DNA from: an uncultured Pelagibacteraceae bacterium
Lineage (GTDB): Bacteria; Pseudomonadota; Alphaproteobacteria; Pelagibacterales; Pelagibacteraceae
Direction of reading: 5' to 3'
Length of the DNA: 55,789 nucleotides
NCBI GenBank assembly: GCA_902526645.1
Contig: CABZLS010000009.1
Location: forward strand, 1-55,789
How positions within the stretch are numbered: the first letter of the stretch is position 1; each line of letters begins with the position of its first letter. The position numbers and the translations under genes were made by a program. The notes beneath the pieces are model-generated. The model did no database searches, was not told where the DNA came from, and was given only the letters and a program-made list of their open reading frames with translations. Positions 34,247 through 47,226 of this stretch are shown here, piece by piece.

Positions 34247-35328
34247 TTTTTAAAAATAATTTCTACTTCTTTCATAAATTTAAAGTTTTCACTTTTAGAT
34301 CCAATTGTTAATCGCAACATATTTCTTATTTTATAACCATCTTCTGTAGACCTTAAAATGATGCCTTTTGATTTTAATTTTTTATAAATATATCTAGCCC
34401 CAAATTTACATTTCGTAAAGTTTAATAACAAAAAATTTGCAGAAACCTTATTTGAACTAATATCATACTTGTTCAAAAAATTTTTTAATTTTTTCGCGTA
34501 GAGGATATTATGTTTTATTGATCTAGAAATAAATTTACTATCTTTGAGTGACTCTACTGCTGCTTTTTGTGCAACTTCATTAACATTAAATGGTGGTTTA
34601 ATTATATTGAGTGCATCAATAATTTTCTTTGATCCGTAACCCCATCCAACTCGCAAAGATGACAAGCCATAAATCTTAGAAAACGTCCTCAATATAAAAA
34701 CATTTTGTTTATTTCTAAATAAATCTAAACCAGATTTGTAATCAGTGTTTTTCATATATTCTGCATAAGCGTCATCTACAACTAACAAAATATTTTTTCT
34801 TAATTTTTTTCTTAATTCAATTAATTCAAATTTAGTAAGATAAGTTCCTGTTGGATTATTTGGATTGGCTAAAAAAACAATCTTAGTTTTTTTTGAAACT
34901 TTTTTGATGATTTCAGACACAGAAACTTTAAAGTTAGTTTCTCTTGAATAAATAACATTTGCTCCAACTATTTTTGCATAAATTCTGTACATCAAAAAAC
35001 TGAATTGTGGAACAATAACCTCATCTCTAGGTTTTAAAAATAATTGACACAACATCTGAATTACTTCATCAGAGCCTGCCCCGCAAATAATTCTGTCTTT
35101 ATTACATTTGAATTTTTTTGCAATTTGACTTCTTAATTTTTTTGATTTTCCATCTGGATATCTAAAAAAATTTAATCCTTTACTAGAAATAGCCTTTTTA
35201 ACCCTTGAACTCATTCCTAAAGCAGACTCGTTTGCAGAAAGTTTAATAATCTTTCTAAATTTCTTAATACTAGATTTGCCTGGTTTATAGGCCTCAATAT
35301 TTAGTTTTTTGAATCTTACAATACTCAT
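34243..35328 (-). CDS. hisC: Histidinol-phosphate aminotransferase family (HisC)
   Basis: PLP aminotransferase, 361 residues, HisC branch of fold type I. Motifs: LSANESALGMS near the N terminus, YPDGKSKKLR, GAGSDEVIQML, ANPNNPTGTYL, VDDAYAEY and the PLP Lys in RTFSKIYGLSSLRVGWGYG-like sequence. In this position before tyrC it could act on imidazole acetol phosphate (histidine), on aromatic keto acids, or on both. Divergent from metX with 190 bases between starts. The ATG is preceded by AAAAAG, a weak ribosome site. Confidence 0.92.
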   Translation of the reverse strand: MSIVRFKKLNIEAYKPGKSSIKKFRKIIKLSANESALGMSSRVKKAISSKGLNFFRYPDGKSKKLRSQIAKKFKCNKDRIICGAGSDEVIQMLCQLFLKPRDEVIVPQFSFLMYRIYAKIVGANVIYSRETNFKVSVSEIIKKVSKKTKIVFLANPNNPTGTYLTKFELIELRKKLRKNILLVVDDAYAEYMKNTDYKSGLDLFRNKQNVFILRTFSKIYGLSSLRVGWGYGSKKIIDALNIIKPPFNVNEVAQKAAVESLKDSKFISRSIKHNILYAKKLKNFLNKYDISSNKVSANFLLLNFTKCKFGARYIYKKLKSKGIILRSTEDGYKIRNMLRLTIGSKSENFKFMKEVEIIFKK

Positions 35329-35401
35329 CTTTTTAATTTTTATGCTCTTTATAATTAAAATAAGAATTTTTCATATAGTTTAAGTGTAAATATTTTTAAA
35401 A

Positions 35402-35430
35402 TTGACATACCAAATAACTTCTTGTACAAA
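35402..35430 (+). promoter_or_regulatory. Sigma-70-like promoter of the metX operon
   Basis: TTGACA (35402-35407) is a perfect -35 box. After exactly 17 bases comes TACAAA (35425-35430), four of six to TATAAT. The expected start near 35436-35438 coincides with the first stem of the SAM-II aptamer, so the riboswitch sits at the extreme 5' end of the mRNA. Confidence 0.75.
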
Positions 35431-35433
35431 ATT

Positions 35434-35495
35434 TATGCGCTGATTTACCTGAATTGCGAGCGCTTTAAAAAAACCGCTAAAAAAGTTTTTCTCGC
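35434..35495 (+). promoter_or_regulatory. SAM-II riboswitch upstream of metX
   Basis: The sequence follows the SAM-II aptamer closely: TGCGCTGATTTA, then AATTGCGAGCGC, an A-rich joiner and CCGCTAAAAAAG. Stem P1 pairs GCGCT (35437-35441) with AGCGC (35459-35463). The 3' CCGCTAAAAAAG segment (35474-35485) should form the pseudoknot strand. The gene served, metX, is the classic SAM-II target in alphaproteobacteria. SAM binding is expected to lower expression. A downstream CTCGC (35491-35495) can pair with GCGAG (35456-35460), giving a possible alternative fold. Class assignment is from recognised consensus; the switching mode is inferred. Confidence 0.9.
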
Positions 35496-35518
35496 ATAAT
35501 TCAATTCTCAGCAATATT

Positions 35519-36649
35519 ATGAATATTAAAGATAATATAAAAACATTAATTATTGAAAAACCACTAAAATTAGATTGTGGTCAGACTATCAGTAATTTTC
35601 CATTGGCTTATGAAACCTATGGAACTCTTAATGAAAATAAAGATAATGCAATTTTAGTTTGCCATGCTTTAACAGGAGATCAATTTGTTACAGGCATAAA
35701 TCCAATAACAAAAAAAGATGGATGGTGGACGTATGCCGTTGGTCCAAATAAATCAATTGATACAAATAAATATTTTGTTATTTGTGCAAATGTGATTGGT
35801 GGGTGCATGGGATCTTTTGGACCAAGTCATGAAAATCCTAAAACAAAAAAAATATATGGTACAGACTTTCCAGTTATAACGATTAATGACATAGTTAATG
35901 CTCAAATAAATTTATTAGACTTTTTTGGGATAAAAAAACTTTTTTCAGTTGTGGGAGGTTCAATGGGTGGAATGCAAGTTTTACAATTTGTAAGTAATTT
36001 TCCTGACAAAGCTAGAACTGCAATACCAATTGCTTGCACATATAGTCATTCGGCACAAAATATTGCTTTCAATGAGCTGGGTAGACAAGCAATTACGGCT
36101 GATCATAATTGGTTAGAGGGAAACTATAGCACAAAAAACATTGTGCCTGATAAAGGACTGGCTGTAGCTCGAATGGCTGCACATATCACTTATTTATCCA
36201 AAAAGGGGCTCCAAGAAAAATTTGGAAGAAAATTGCAAGAGAGAGATGATCTAAAATTTGGTTTTGATGCTGACTTTCAAATTGAAAGTTATCTAAGATA
36301 TCAAGGATCAGTATTCGTAGATCGATTCGATGCAAATAGCTATCTTTATATAACAAGAGCAATGGATTATTTTGATTTAGAAAAACAATTTCACGGCAAT
36401 TTATCTAATGCCTTTAAAAATACAAAAACTAAATTTTTTATAATATCTTTTACATCCGACTGGCTTTATCCAACTCAAGAAAATAAAGAGATCGTTATTG
36501 CTCTAAATGCAATAGGTGCAGACGTGGGTTTTGTTGAAATAGAGTCTGATAAAGGCCATGACTCATTTTTATTAGATGTACCAGATTTTTTAAAAACTCT
36601 TAAAAATTTTTTAGATCAATCTTTTGTTGAGAATTATAATGAAAACTGA
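35519..36649 (+). CDS. metX: Homoserine O-acyltransferase MetX
   Basis: Alpha/beta hydrolase that acylates homoserine in methionine synthesis. 376 residues. Catalytic Ser148 in VVGGSMGGMQ; Asp in FTSDWLYPTQ and His in KGHDSFL near the C terminus complete the triad. NVIGGCMGSFGPSHENP and the early HALTGD motif are typical. Although usually called acetyltransferase, MetX proteins paired with MetW often use succinyl-CoA; the acyl donor cannot be decided here. Controlled by a SAM-II riboswitch. The ATG has no clear ribosome site 5-10 bases upstream. Overlaps metW by 11 bases. Confidence 0.95.
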   Translation: MNIKDNIKTLIIEKPLKLDCGQTISNFPLAYETYGTLNENKDNAILVCHALTGDQFVTGINPITKKDGWWTYAVGPNKSIDTNKYFVICANVIGGCMGSFGPSHENPKTKKIYGTDFPVITINDIVNAQINLLDFFGIKKLFSVVGGSMGGMQVLQFVSNFPDKARTAIPIACTYSHSAQNIAFNELGRQAITADHNWLEGNYSTKNIVPDKGLAVARMAAHITYLSKKGLQEKFGRKLQERDDLKFGFDADFQIESYLRYQGSVFVDRFDANSYLYITRAMDYFDLEKQFHGNLSNAFKNTKTKFFIISFTSDWLYPTQENKEIVIALNAIGADVGFVEIESDKGHDSFLLDVPDFLKTLKNFLDQSFVENYNEN

Positions 36650-37238
36650 ATATAAAATTATTGCTGATATGATTGAAAATAATTCAAGTGTATTAGATGT
36701 TGGCTGTGATGATGGAACTTTAATGGAATTTTTAAAAGCTAATAAAAATATTAATATTAGGGGCATCGAAATTTCTAAGGAAAAAGTTCAAATTTGTATT
36801 GCAAAAGGATTGACTGTTATTGAGGGTAATGCCGAATTTGATTTAAAACAATTTCCAAATAATTCATTTGATTATGTTGTTCTTGGACAAACTTTACAAG
36901 CTTTTATTAATCCAGAGTTAGTAATTAAAGAACTTTTAAGAGTTGGCAAAAAAGCTATTGTTACTATTCCTAATTTTGGACATTGGAAAGTAAGACTTTA
37001 TTTATTAATTAAAGGAACGATGCCAATTACTAATTCACTGCCAAACGATTGGTACAATACACCTAACATTCATATGTGTACAATTAAGGACTTTGTAAAA
37101 TTTTCTGAAATAATTGGCTTTAAAATTTTTAAATCTTTAGCTTTAAAAAATAAGAATATATCTAATATAAATAATTCAAATTTATTCTTTAAAAACTTGT
37201 TTGGTGAACTTGGGATATTTCAAATTGAAAAAAAATGA
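36639..37238 (+). CDS. metW: MetW, methionine biosynthesis partner of MetX
   Basis: Methyltransferase-fold protein of 199 residues that functions with MetX and raises its activity in the organisms studied. The SAM-binding-like motif is SVLDVGCDDGTLME near 20-33, followed by GIEIS, and the MetW-specific VLGQTLQAF and GHWKVRLYLLIKGTMP segments. ATG 36639 is chosen because it lies inside the metX end (ATG 11 bases before the metX gene ends) and gives the usual N terminus MKTEYKIIADMI; an upstream in-frame start would overlap metX further. Also overlaps gloB (ATGA). Confidence 0.95.
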   Translation: MKTEYKIIADMIENNSSVLDVGCDDGTLMEFLKANKNINIRGIEISKEKVQICIAKGLTVIEGNAEFDLKQFPNNSFDYVVLGQTLQAFINPELVIKELLRVGKKAIVTIPNFGHWKVRLYLLIKGTMPITNSLPNDWYNTPNIHMCTIKDFVKFSEIIGFKIFKSLALKNKNISNINNSNLFFKNLFGELGIFQIEKK

Positions 37239-37954
37239 AAATTGAGATTATAAAATGTTTGAAGGACAATTTTAGTTATTTGATTATTGATGAAAAAACT
37301 CAAATAGCATGCGTTATCGATCCTAGTGAGGCAAAACCTATCATTAACTTTTTAAACAAAAAAAAAATAAATCTCAAATATATTCTTAATACTCATCATC
37401 ATCACGATCATGTTGGAGGAAATCGTGAATTAAAAAAAAAATATGATTCTTGCGTTATAGGCTTTAAAGGAGATAAAGATCGTATCCCAGAAATTGACAT
37501 TTTACTGGAAGATAATCAAATATGGAAAAAAGATAACTTTGAGGCAAAAATTTATCACATTCCTGGTCACACAAAAGGACATATAGCTTTTCATTTTTTT
37601 AAAGAAAAAAAAATTTTTACTGGTGATACTTTATTTTCTCTTGGATGTGGAAGATTATTTGAAGGCACATATGAACAAATGTTCAACTCTCTCAAAAAAA
37701 TCAAACAACTTCCTAAAGATACAGAAATCTATTGTGGGCACGAATACACAATACAAAATTCAAACTTTTGTATAGCTAATGATCCTGAAAATTTAAAACT
37801 CAAAGAAAAAATTGCAAAAATTAAAAATAATCTTAAAAATAATTTACCCACTATTCCGACTATTTTAGAAGATGAGCTTGAATGTAATATATTTCTTAAA
37901 GCAAATGATCTAAAAACTTTTTCAAAACTAAGGGATTTAAAGGATAATTTTTAG
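37235..37954 (+). CDS. gloB: Hydroxyacylglutathione hydrolase (glyoxalase II)
   Basis: Metallo-beta-lactamase-fold thioesterase that hydrolyses S-lactoylglutathione in methylglyoxal detoxification. 239 residues. Metal site motif THHHHDHVGGN at about 53-63, HIPGHTKGH near 109-117, the metal-bridging Asp in FTGDTLFSLGCGR and the C-terminal YCGHEYT His. The YCGHEYT end plus the C-terminal helical domain distinguish GloB from other members. The ATG overlaps the metW stop. It is probably last in the SAM-II-controlled transcript, which is unusual company for a methionine operon. Confidence 0.93.
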   Translation: MKIEIIKCLKDNFSYLIIDEKTQIACVIDPSEAKPIINFLNKKKINLKYILNTHHHHDHVGGNRELKKKYDSCVIGFKGDKDRIPEIDILLEDNQIWKKDNFEAKIYHIPGHTKGHIAFHFFKEKKIFTGDTLFSLGCGRLFEGTYEQMFNSLKKIKQLPKDTEIYCGHEYTIQNSNFCIANDPENLKLKEKIAKIKNNLKNNLPTIPTILEDELECNIFLKANDLKTFSKLRDLKDNF

Positions 37955-37964
37955 CTTATATAGC

Positions 37965-37992
37965 TTGACTATGGTTTAGCTAAGATTATATT
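37965..37992 (+). promoter_or_regulatory. Sigma-70-like promoter of rplU-rpmA
   Basis: TTGACT (37965-37970), 16 bases, TATATT (37987-37992); each box matches consensus at five of six positions. It lies between gloB and rplU, predicting a leader of about 20 bases. Confidence 0.65.
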
Positions 37993-38019
37993 GCGATAAT
38001 TAAAAATTACATATTCTTT

Positions 38020-38418
38020 ATGTCTTACGCAGTAATACAAACAGGTGGTAAACAATACAAAGTTAGATCAGGTGAAATCCTGAAGATTGAAAAATTACCA
38101 AATTCTAAACCTGATACTAAAATAGAATTCAAAGAAATTCTTGCATATGGTGATGAAAAAGTAATTGAGATTGGAGCTCCAACAGTAGAAGGTGCAAAAG
38201 TAGAGGCAAATTTGATTAAGAATAGTAAAAACAGAACTATTTTAATTTTTAAAAAAAGAAGAAGACAAAATTCAAGACGAAAAAATGGGCATAGACAACA
38301 ATATTCAATGATTAAAATTAGCAAAATTTTTTCAAAAGATGGTAAAGTATTCTCAGAAACTGAAAAAGTTTCTAAAACTTCAAAAAAAGAGGTAACAGAA
38401 AAGAAAACAAGTAAGTAA
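38020..38418 (+). CDS. rplU: Ribosomal protein bL21
   Basis: Large-subunit protein. The first about 103 residues are a standard L21 (YAVIQTGGKQYKV at the N terminus; KRRRQNSRRKNGHRQQYSMIKI at about 82-103 is the conserved basic end, quoted in part). A Lys/Ser/Thr-rich tail of about 28 residues follows, giving 132 residues in all, longer than the usual 100-105. Such tails are common in alphaproteobacteria. It heads the rplU-rpmA-obgE group, the conserved bacterial order, with its own promoter. Confidence 0.96.
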   Translation: MSYAVIQTGGKQYKVRSGEILKIEKLPNSKPDTKIEFKEILAYGDEKVIEIGAPTVEGAKVEANLIKNSKNRTILIFKKRRRQNSRRKNGHRQQYSMIKISKIFSKDGKVFSETEKVSKTSKKEVTEKKTSK

Positions 38419-38431
38419 CTAGGAAGAAGTT

Positions 38432-40791
<2,360 letters not shown>

Positions 40792-40792
<1 letters not shown>

Positions 40793-42042
40793 TGAGAAAA
40801 GAATTAATTAATATTGGAAAAGGATCTAAAAAAGCTTTTACTACTCAATTAAATTCAAAAAAAAAAAATAAAGTTTTAAAAGATTATTGTAGTCTCATTG
40901 AAAAAAATAAAAAATTAATCATTAAACATAATAAAAAAGATGTTTATAATGCACAAAAAAAAGGGCTAAAACATAACCTTATTCATCGTCTTATTTTAGA
41001 CGAAAAAAAAATTTTTAATATTATTAACTCAATAAAGTCAATTATAAAACTTAAAGATCCAACTAATATAGTTTTAGAGAAATGGAAAAGACCCAATGGT
41101 TTAAATATTTCAAAAAAAACTATAGCAATAGGTGTTATTGGAGTGATCTACGAAAGCAGGCCTAATGTTACATCTGACGTTGCATCTTTATGTTTTAAGT
41201 CTGGTAATGCATTAATATTGAAGGGTGGTAAAGAAGCATATAATTCTAATAAAATTTTATCAAAATTATTTAGAGACTCTCTGAAAAAAAATAATATAGA
41301 TGAAAATTTTGTTCAATTTATTCATAGTAAAAATAGAGGTGTAGTTGATTTTTTATTAACTAAAATGAATAAATATATTGATGTGATCATTCCAAGGGGA
41401 GGAAAAAAGTTAGTTAAAAAAGTTCAAACTTTGTCTAATTTACCAACTATTGGTCATTTGGAAGGAATTTGCCACACATTTGTAGATAAAGATGCGAATC
41501 TTAAAACTGCACAAAAAATTGTACTCAATGCTAAATTAAGAAATACTGCAATTTGCGGTGCTACAGAGACAATTTTAATTCATCAAAAAATTCTTAAGCA
41601 ATCATGTAAACATATATTAAAAGATTTGGAAAAAAATGGTTGTAAAATTATTGGAGATAATAAAATTAGAAAATTTTATAACGGAAAAATATTTAAAGCC
41701 ACCAATAAAGATTGGTCTAAAGAATATTTATCACCCATTGTCTCTGTTAAATCAGTTCAAAATCTTAATGAAGCTGTTAATCACATTAATAAATACGGCA
41801 CATTGCATACAGATTCCATTATTACAAAAAATAAAATGACTGCAAAAAAATTTCTAGATAGTGTTAATAGTTCTATTGCAATGCATAATACTTCAACTCA
41901 ATTTGCTGATGGAGGAGAGTTTGGCTTTGGAGGTGAAATAGGTATTTCAACTAATAAACTGCCTCCGAGAGGGCCTGTTGGTTTGATGCAGCTTGTGTCT
42001 TATAAATATCAAATTGTAAGTAATGGTAAAATTAGAAAATAA
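40792..42042 (+). CDS. proA: Gamma-glutamyl phosphate reductase
   Basis: Second step of proline synthesis: NADPH-dependent reduction of glutamyl 5-phosphate to the semialdehyde. 416 residues, aldehyde-dehydrogenase fold. Motifs: IGVIGVIYESRPNVTSD near 107-123, GNALILKGGKEA, IPRGGKKL, the catalytic Cys in LRNTAICGATET and the C-terminal EFGFGGEIGISTNKLPPRGPVG-type end (quoted in part). The start/stop overlap with proB (TAATG) implies coupled translation. Its last 20 bases overlap nadD. Confidence 0.96.
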
Positions 42043-42562
42043 ATTAAAACCAAAAAAAAAGATTGGGATTCTCGGTGGCTCATTTAATCCAGCACACAGA
42101 GGACATCTTAAAATTTCAAAAATAGCATTAAAAAAATACAAACTAAGAAAAATTATATGGGCTATTACTTTAAATAATCCTTTAAAAAAAAAATATAATA
42201 CACCTATATCCGATAGAATCAAATTTTGTAAAAAAATAATAAAAAGTAATAATTTTATTAAGATCAAATTTTACGAAAAAATAATAAAATCAAATAAAAC
42301 GATTGACCTTATTAATTATTTAAAAAGAAATGATAATTCTGAAATTTACTTCCTAATGGGAGCAGATAATTTAATTAATTTTCATAAATGGCATAAATGG
42401 AAATTAATTTCAGATAAATGTATCATCATAGTATTTGATCGACACGGATATAAAAAAAAGTCTTTAAATTCAATATCATTTAAAAGATTAAAAGGGAAAA
42501 ATTTAAAGTTTATTGAGTTTAATAAGGTCAATATTTCATCTTCTCAATTAAGAAAAATTTGA
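42023..42562 (+). CDS. nadD: Nicotinate-nucleotide adenylyltransferase
   Basis: NAD biosynthesis enzyme that adenylylates nicotinate mononucleotide. 179 residues. The nucleotidyltransferase signature GILGGSFNPAHRGHLKI holds the HxGH motif (about 14-30). The ATP-site end is SSSQLRKI in place of the common S-S-T-x-I-R. The protein is short and Lys-rich but complete. Start ATG 42023 lies within proA; the next gene in the usual bacterial order, rsfS, follows after 17 bases. Confidence 0.92.
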   Translation: MVKLENKLKPKKKIGILGGSFNPAHRGHLKISKIALKKYKLRKIIWAITLNNPLKKKYNTPISDRIKFCKKIIKSNNFIKIKFYEKIIKSNKTIDLINYLKRNDNSEIYFLMGADNLINFHKWHKWKLISDKCIIIVFDRHGYKKKSLNSISFKRLKGKNLKFIEFNKVNISSSQLRKI

Positions 42563-42579
42563 TAATGTTTAGATAATTA

Positions 42580-42930
42580 ATGGATAAAACTTCTAATTTA
42601 AAAGAAATTGTAATCAACACATTAGATAATAATAAAGCTCAAAATATAGTTAGCATAGATCTCAAAGATAAAAGCTCTATGGCGGACTATATGATTATCG
42701 CAAGTGGAAACTCTTCAAGACATATACAGGCACTATCTGAACAAGTGTTAGAGAAATTTAAAATTAATGGTGTAAAGAATTCTAAAATTGAGGGAAAAGA
42801 AAGTAGTGAATGGAAGTTGGTAGATGGTATTGATGTAATTGTTCACATTTTCCATCCTGAGAAAAGAAAATTTTATGAACTTGAAAAAATGTGGTCAGAA
42901 TTAATCCCTAAAGAAAAATTAATTATATGA
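42580..42930 (+). CDS. rsfS: Ribosome silencing factor RsfS
   Basis: Binds L14 on the 50S subunit and blocks subunit joining when nutrients run low. 116 residues. Family marks: DLKDKSSMADYMIIASGNSSRH (quoted in part: MADYMIIASG), a helix with QVLEKFK, GKESSEWKLVDGIDVIVHIF and the end RKFYELEKMW. Preceded by nadD as usual. The next gene is ctpA; rlmH, which normally follows rsfS, is not here. Overlaps ctpA by four bases. Confidence 0.95.
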   Translation: MDKTSNLKEIVINTLDNNKAQNIVSIDLKDKSSMADYMIIASGNSSRHIQALSEQVLEKFKINGVKNSKIEGKESSEWKLVDGIDVIVHIFHPEKRKFYELEKMWSELIPKEKLII

Positions 42931-44063
42931 GAAAAATTTTACTTATCCTTAATACAACTTTTTTTATTCTTTTTTTCCAAAACGTTTACTCTCTAGAAAG
43001 TAACATTTATAAAAAAATTGATCTATTTGGAGAAGTTCTTGATAAAATAAATAAAGACTATGTAGATGAGATAGATCAATCTGAAAGTATGGACTCAGCA
43101 ATCAATGGCCTTTTGCAATCTCTAGATCCATATTCAGCTTACATGTCACCTGAAATTTTTAAAGAAATGCAAACTGAAACCAGCGGAGAATTTGGTGGTT
43201 TAGGTATCGAAGTAAGTATGGAGTCTGGTGTTGTAAAAGTTATATCACCAATTGATGATACTCCAGCTTCACGTGCAGGCATCAAAAGTGGTGATTATAT
43301 AGTCAAGATTGATGGTATACAAGTTCAGGGTAAATCTCTCACTGAGGCAGTTGAAATGATGAGGGGCCTTGTAGGAACTGATATAGAATTAACAATAAGA
43401 AGGCGTGGTGAAAAAAAAGCTCTTACTTTTATAATTGTAAGAGAAATTATAGAAATTCAATCTGTTAAAACTGAACTTATTGAAAAAAATATTGGCTACA
43501 TCAGACTAACCTCTTTTAATGAAAATAGTGCAGATCAAATAGAAAAAAAAATTAAAGAATTAGAAAAAAATAAAGATATTAATGCTTATATTTTAGATTT
43601 AAGAAACAACCCAGGTGGCCTACTTTCTCAAGCAATTAAAATATCAGATTTCTTTCTAGAAAATGGAGAAATTGTTTCAACAAAAAGTAGAAAAAAAATA
43701 GAAAATAGAAAATGGTTTGCAAAAAAAGGAGACCTCACTAATGGTAAAACTTTAATTGTGCTCATTAATTACGGATCAGCGTCTGCGTCTGAAATAGTCG
43801 CTGGTGCTTTAAAAGATCAAAAAAGAGCAATTCTTTTAGGTGAAAATAGTTATGGTAAAGGATCTGTACAATCAATTATACCATTAAAAAATAAAGGAGC
43901 AATTCGTTTAACTGTTGCAAAATATTATCTACCCTCAGGAAAATCTATTTCTGAAGTTGGGGTTTCACCTGATATTGAAATTAACGAAGAGTCAGAGGAC
44001 TTTAAAATTAAAACTAAAACAGATAATCAGCTAAATTACGCAATCAAACTTATCAACGGTTAA
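42927..44063 (+). CDS. ctpA: Carboxy-terminal processing protease CtpA (S41A)
   Basis: Periplasmic serine protease that trims or degrades envelope proteins. 378 residues. An N-terminal signal peptide (about 1-22) leads to a helical region, a PDZ domain (about 85-170; FGGLGIEV, RAGIKSGDYIVKIDG) and the S41 catalytic core with YILDLRNNPGG, NYGSASASEIVAG and SYGKGSVQ. The Ser lies in SASASE (about 284-289) and the general-base Lys is Lys311. Members of this family often act on wall hydrolases or lipoproteins. Located between rsfS and rppH as in many alphaproteobacteria. Confidence 0.93.
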   Translation: MRKILLILNTTFFILFFQNVYSLESNIYKKIDLFGEVLDKINKDYVDEIDQSESMDSAINGLLQSLDPYSAYMSPEIFKEMQTETSGEFGGLGIEVSMESGVVKVISPIDDTPASRAGIKSGDYIVKIDGIQVQGKSLTEAVEMMRGLVGTDIELTIRRRGEKKALTFIIVREIIEIQSVKTELIEKNIGYIRLTSFNENSADQIEKKIKELEKNKDINAYILDLRNNPGGLLSQAIKISDFFLENGEIVSTKSRKKIENRKWFAKKGDLTNGKTLIVLINYGSASASEIVAGALKDQKRAILLGENSYGKGSVQSIIPLKNKGAIRLTVAKYYLPSGKSISEVGVSPDIEINEESEDFKIKTKTDNQLNYAIKLING

Positions 44064-44064
44064 A

Positions 44065-44541
44065 ATGAAGGGAAAATTTAAAAACTTACCACTAAGAAGT
44101 GGTGTTGGAATTATTCTATTGAATAAAGAAAATAAAGTTTTTGTCGGTAAAAGAATTGATAACCCAAAAAACTTTTGGCAAATGCCTCAGGGTGGGATTG
44201 ATAAAGATGAAGATTATTTAGCTGCTGCGTACAGAGAATTAGAGGAAGAGACAAGTATTAAAAATGTTAAACTTATTCAAGAAATTGATCAAACCTTTAC
44301 CTATGAGCTACCTGATAATCTTTTAGGAATAATATGGAAAGGCAAATATAAAGGTCAAAAACAAAAATGGTTTCTAATGAGATATTTGGGTGAAGATAAA
44401 GAAATTAATCTCAAAACTAAAAATCCTGAATTTTTAGACTGGAAATGGCTTGATATAGATATGATTACAGAAGTCGTTGTAGACTTTAAACTTCATATTT
44501 ACAAACAATTAAAAGAAAAAATAAAAAAAATTATTAATTAA
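44065..44541 (+). CDS. rppH: RNA pyrophosphohydrolase RppH (Nudix)
   Basis: Removes pyrophosphate from the 5' end of mRNA, which starts decay, or hydrolyses dinucleoside polyphosphates. 158 residues. The N terminus LPLRSGVGIILLN and the segment FWQMPQGGID are typical of RppH/IalA. The Nudix box runs from about residue 45 to 67 with the REL-EEET core. WFLMRYLG and the late W-K-W-L are further marks. One base separates it from ctpA. Its last eight bases overlap atpC. Confidence 0.94.
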   Translation: MKGKFKNLPLRSGVGIILLNKENKVFVGKRIDNPKNFWQMPQGGIDKDEDYLAAAYRELEEETSIKNVKLIQEIDQTFTYELPDNLLGIIWKGKYKGQKQKWFLMRYLGEDKEINLKTKNPEFLDWKWLDIDMITEVVVDFKLHIYKQLKEKIKKIIN

Positions 44542-44925
44542 TTGATTTTAAAACATCTATTTTTTGGTTATTCAAATATCTGATTTGATCACTTATTTCA
44601 TCATTTTTTATTTCTTCCTCAGCAGTTTTTATTAAATCTAGGACTTTATTTTTTTCAAATTCATTTAAATTAAATATTGAACTTGTAAGAATAGATAAAT
44701 TATTATCTTTGAATTCAACAATACCATCCTCAACATAATAACTTTCCTCTCCAGACTTCGATTTTATTTTTATAATTCCAGGTTTTAAAAAAGAAATAAT
44801 GGAAATATGGTTTTTTAAAATTCCCATCTCGCCCTCGTAAGCTGGAACTATTGCTTCTATTACATCATCCTTTGTTAAAAAGGATTTTTCAGGATTAACA
44901 ATGTCTATTTTAAACTCTTCATTCA

Positions 44926-44926
<1 letters not shown>
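44534..44926 (-). CDS. atpC: ATP synthase F1 epsilon subunit
   Basis: Rotor-stalk subunit that can brake ATP hydrolysis. 130 residues. The N-terminal beta-sandwich (about 1-85) has FKIDIVNPEKSFL, VPAYEGEMGILKNH and a C-terminal helical part. It is last in the atpHAGDC order, and its start overlaps the atpD stop by one base. The end overlaps rppH by eight bases, leaving no room for a separate terminator. Confidence 0.94.
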
Positions 44927-47219
<2,293 letters not shown>

Positions 47220-47226
47220 AAATTTA

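Noticed and set aside
37951-37983. TTAGCT/AGCTAA inverted repeat after gloB as a terminator
   Set aside because: The stem is short, the loop is long and contains the rplU -35 region, and no T tract follows.
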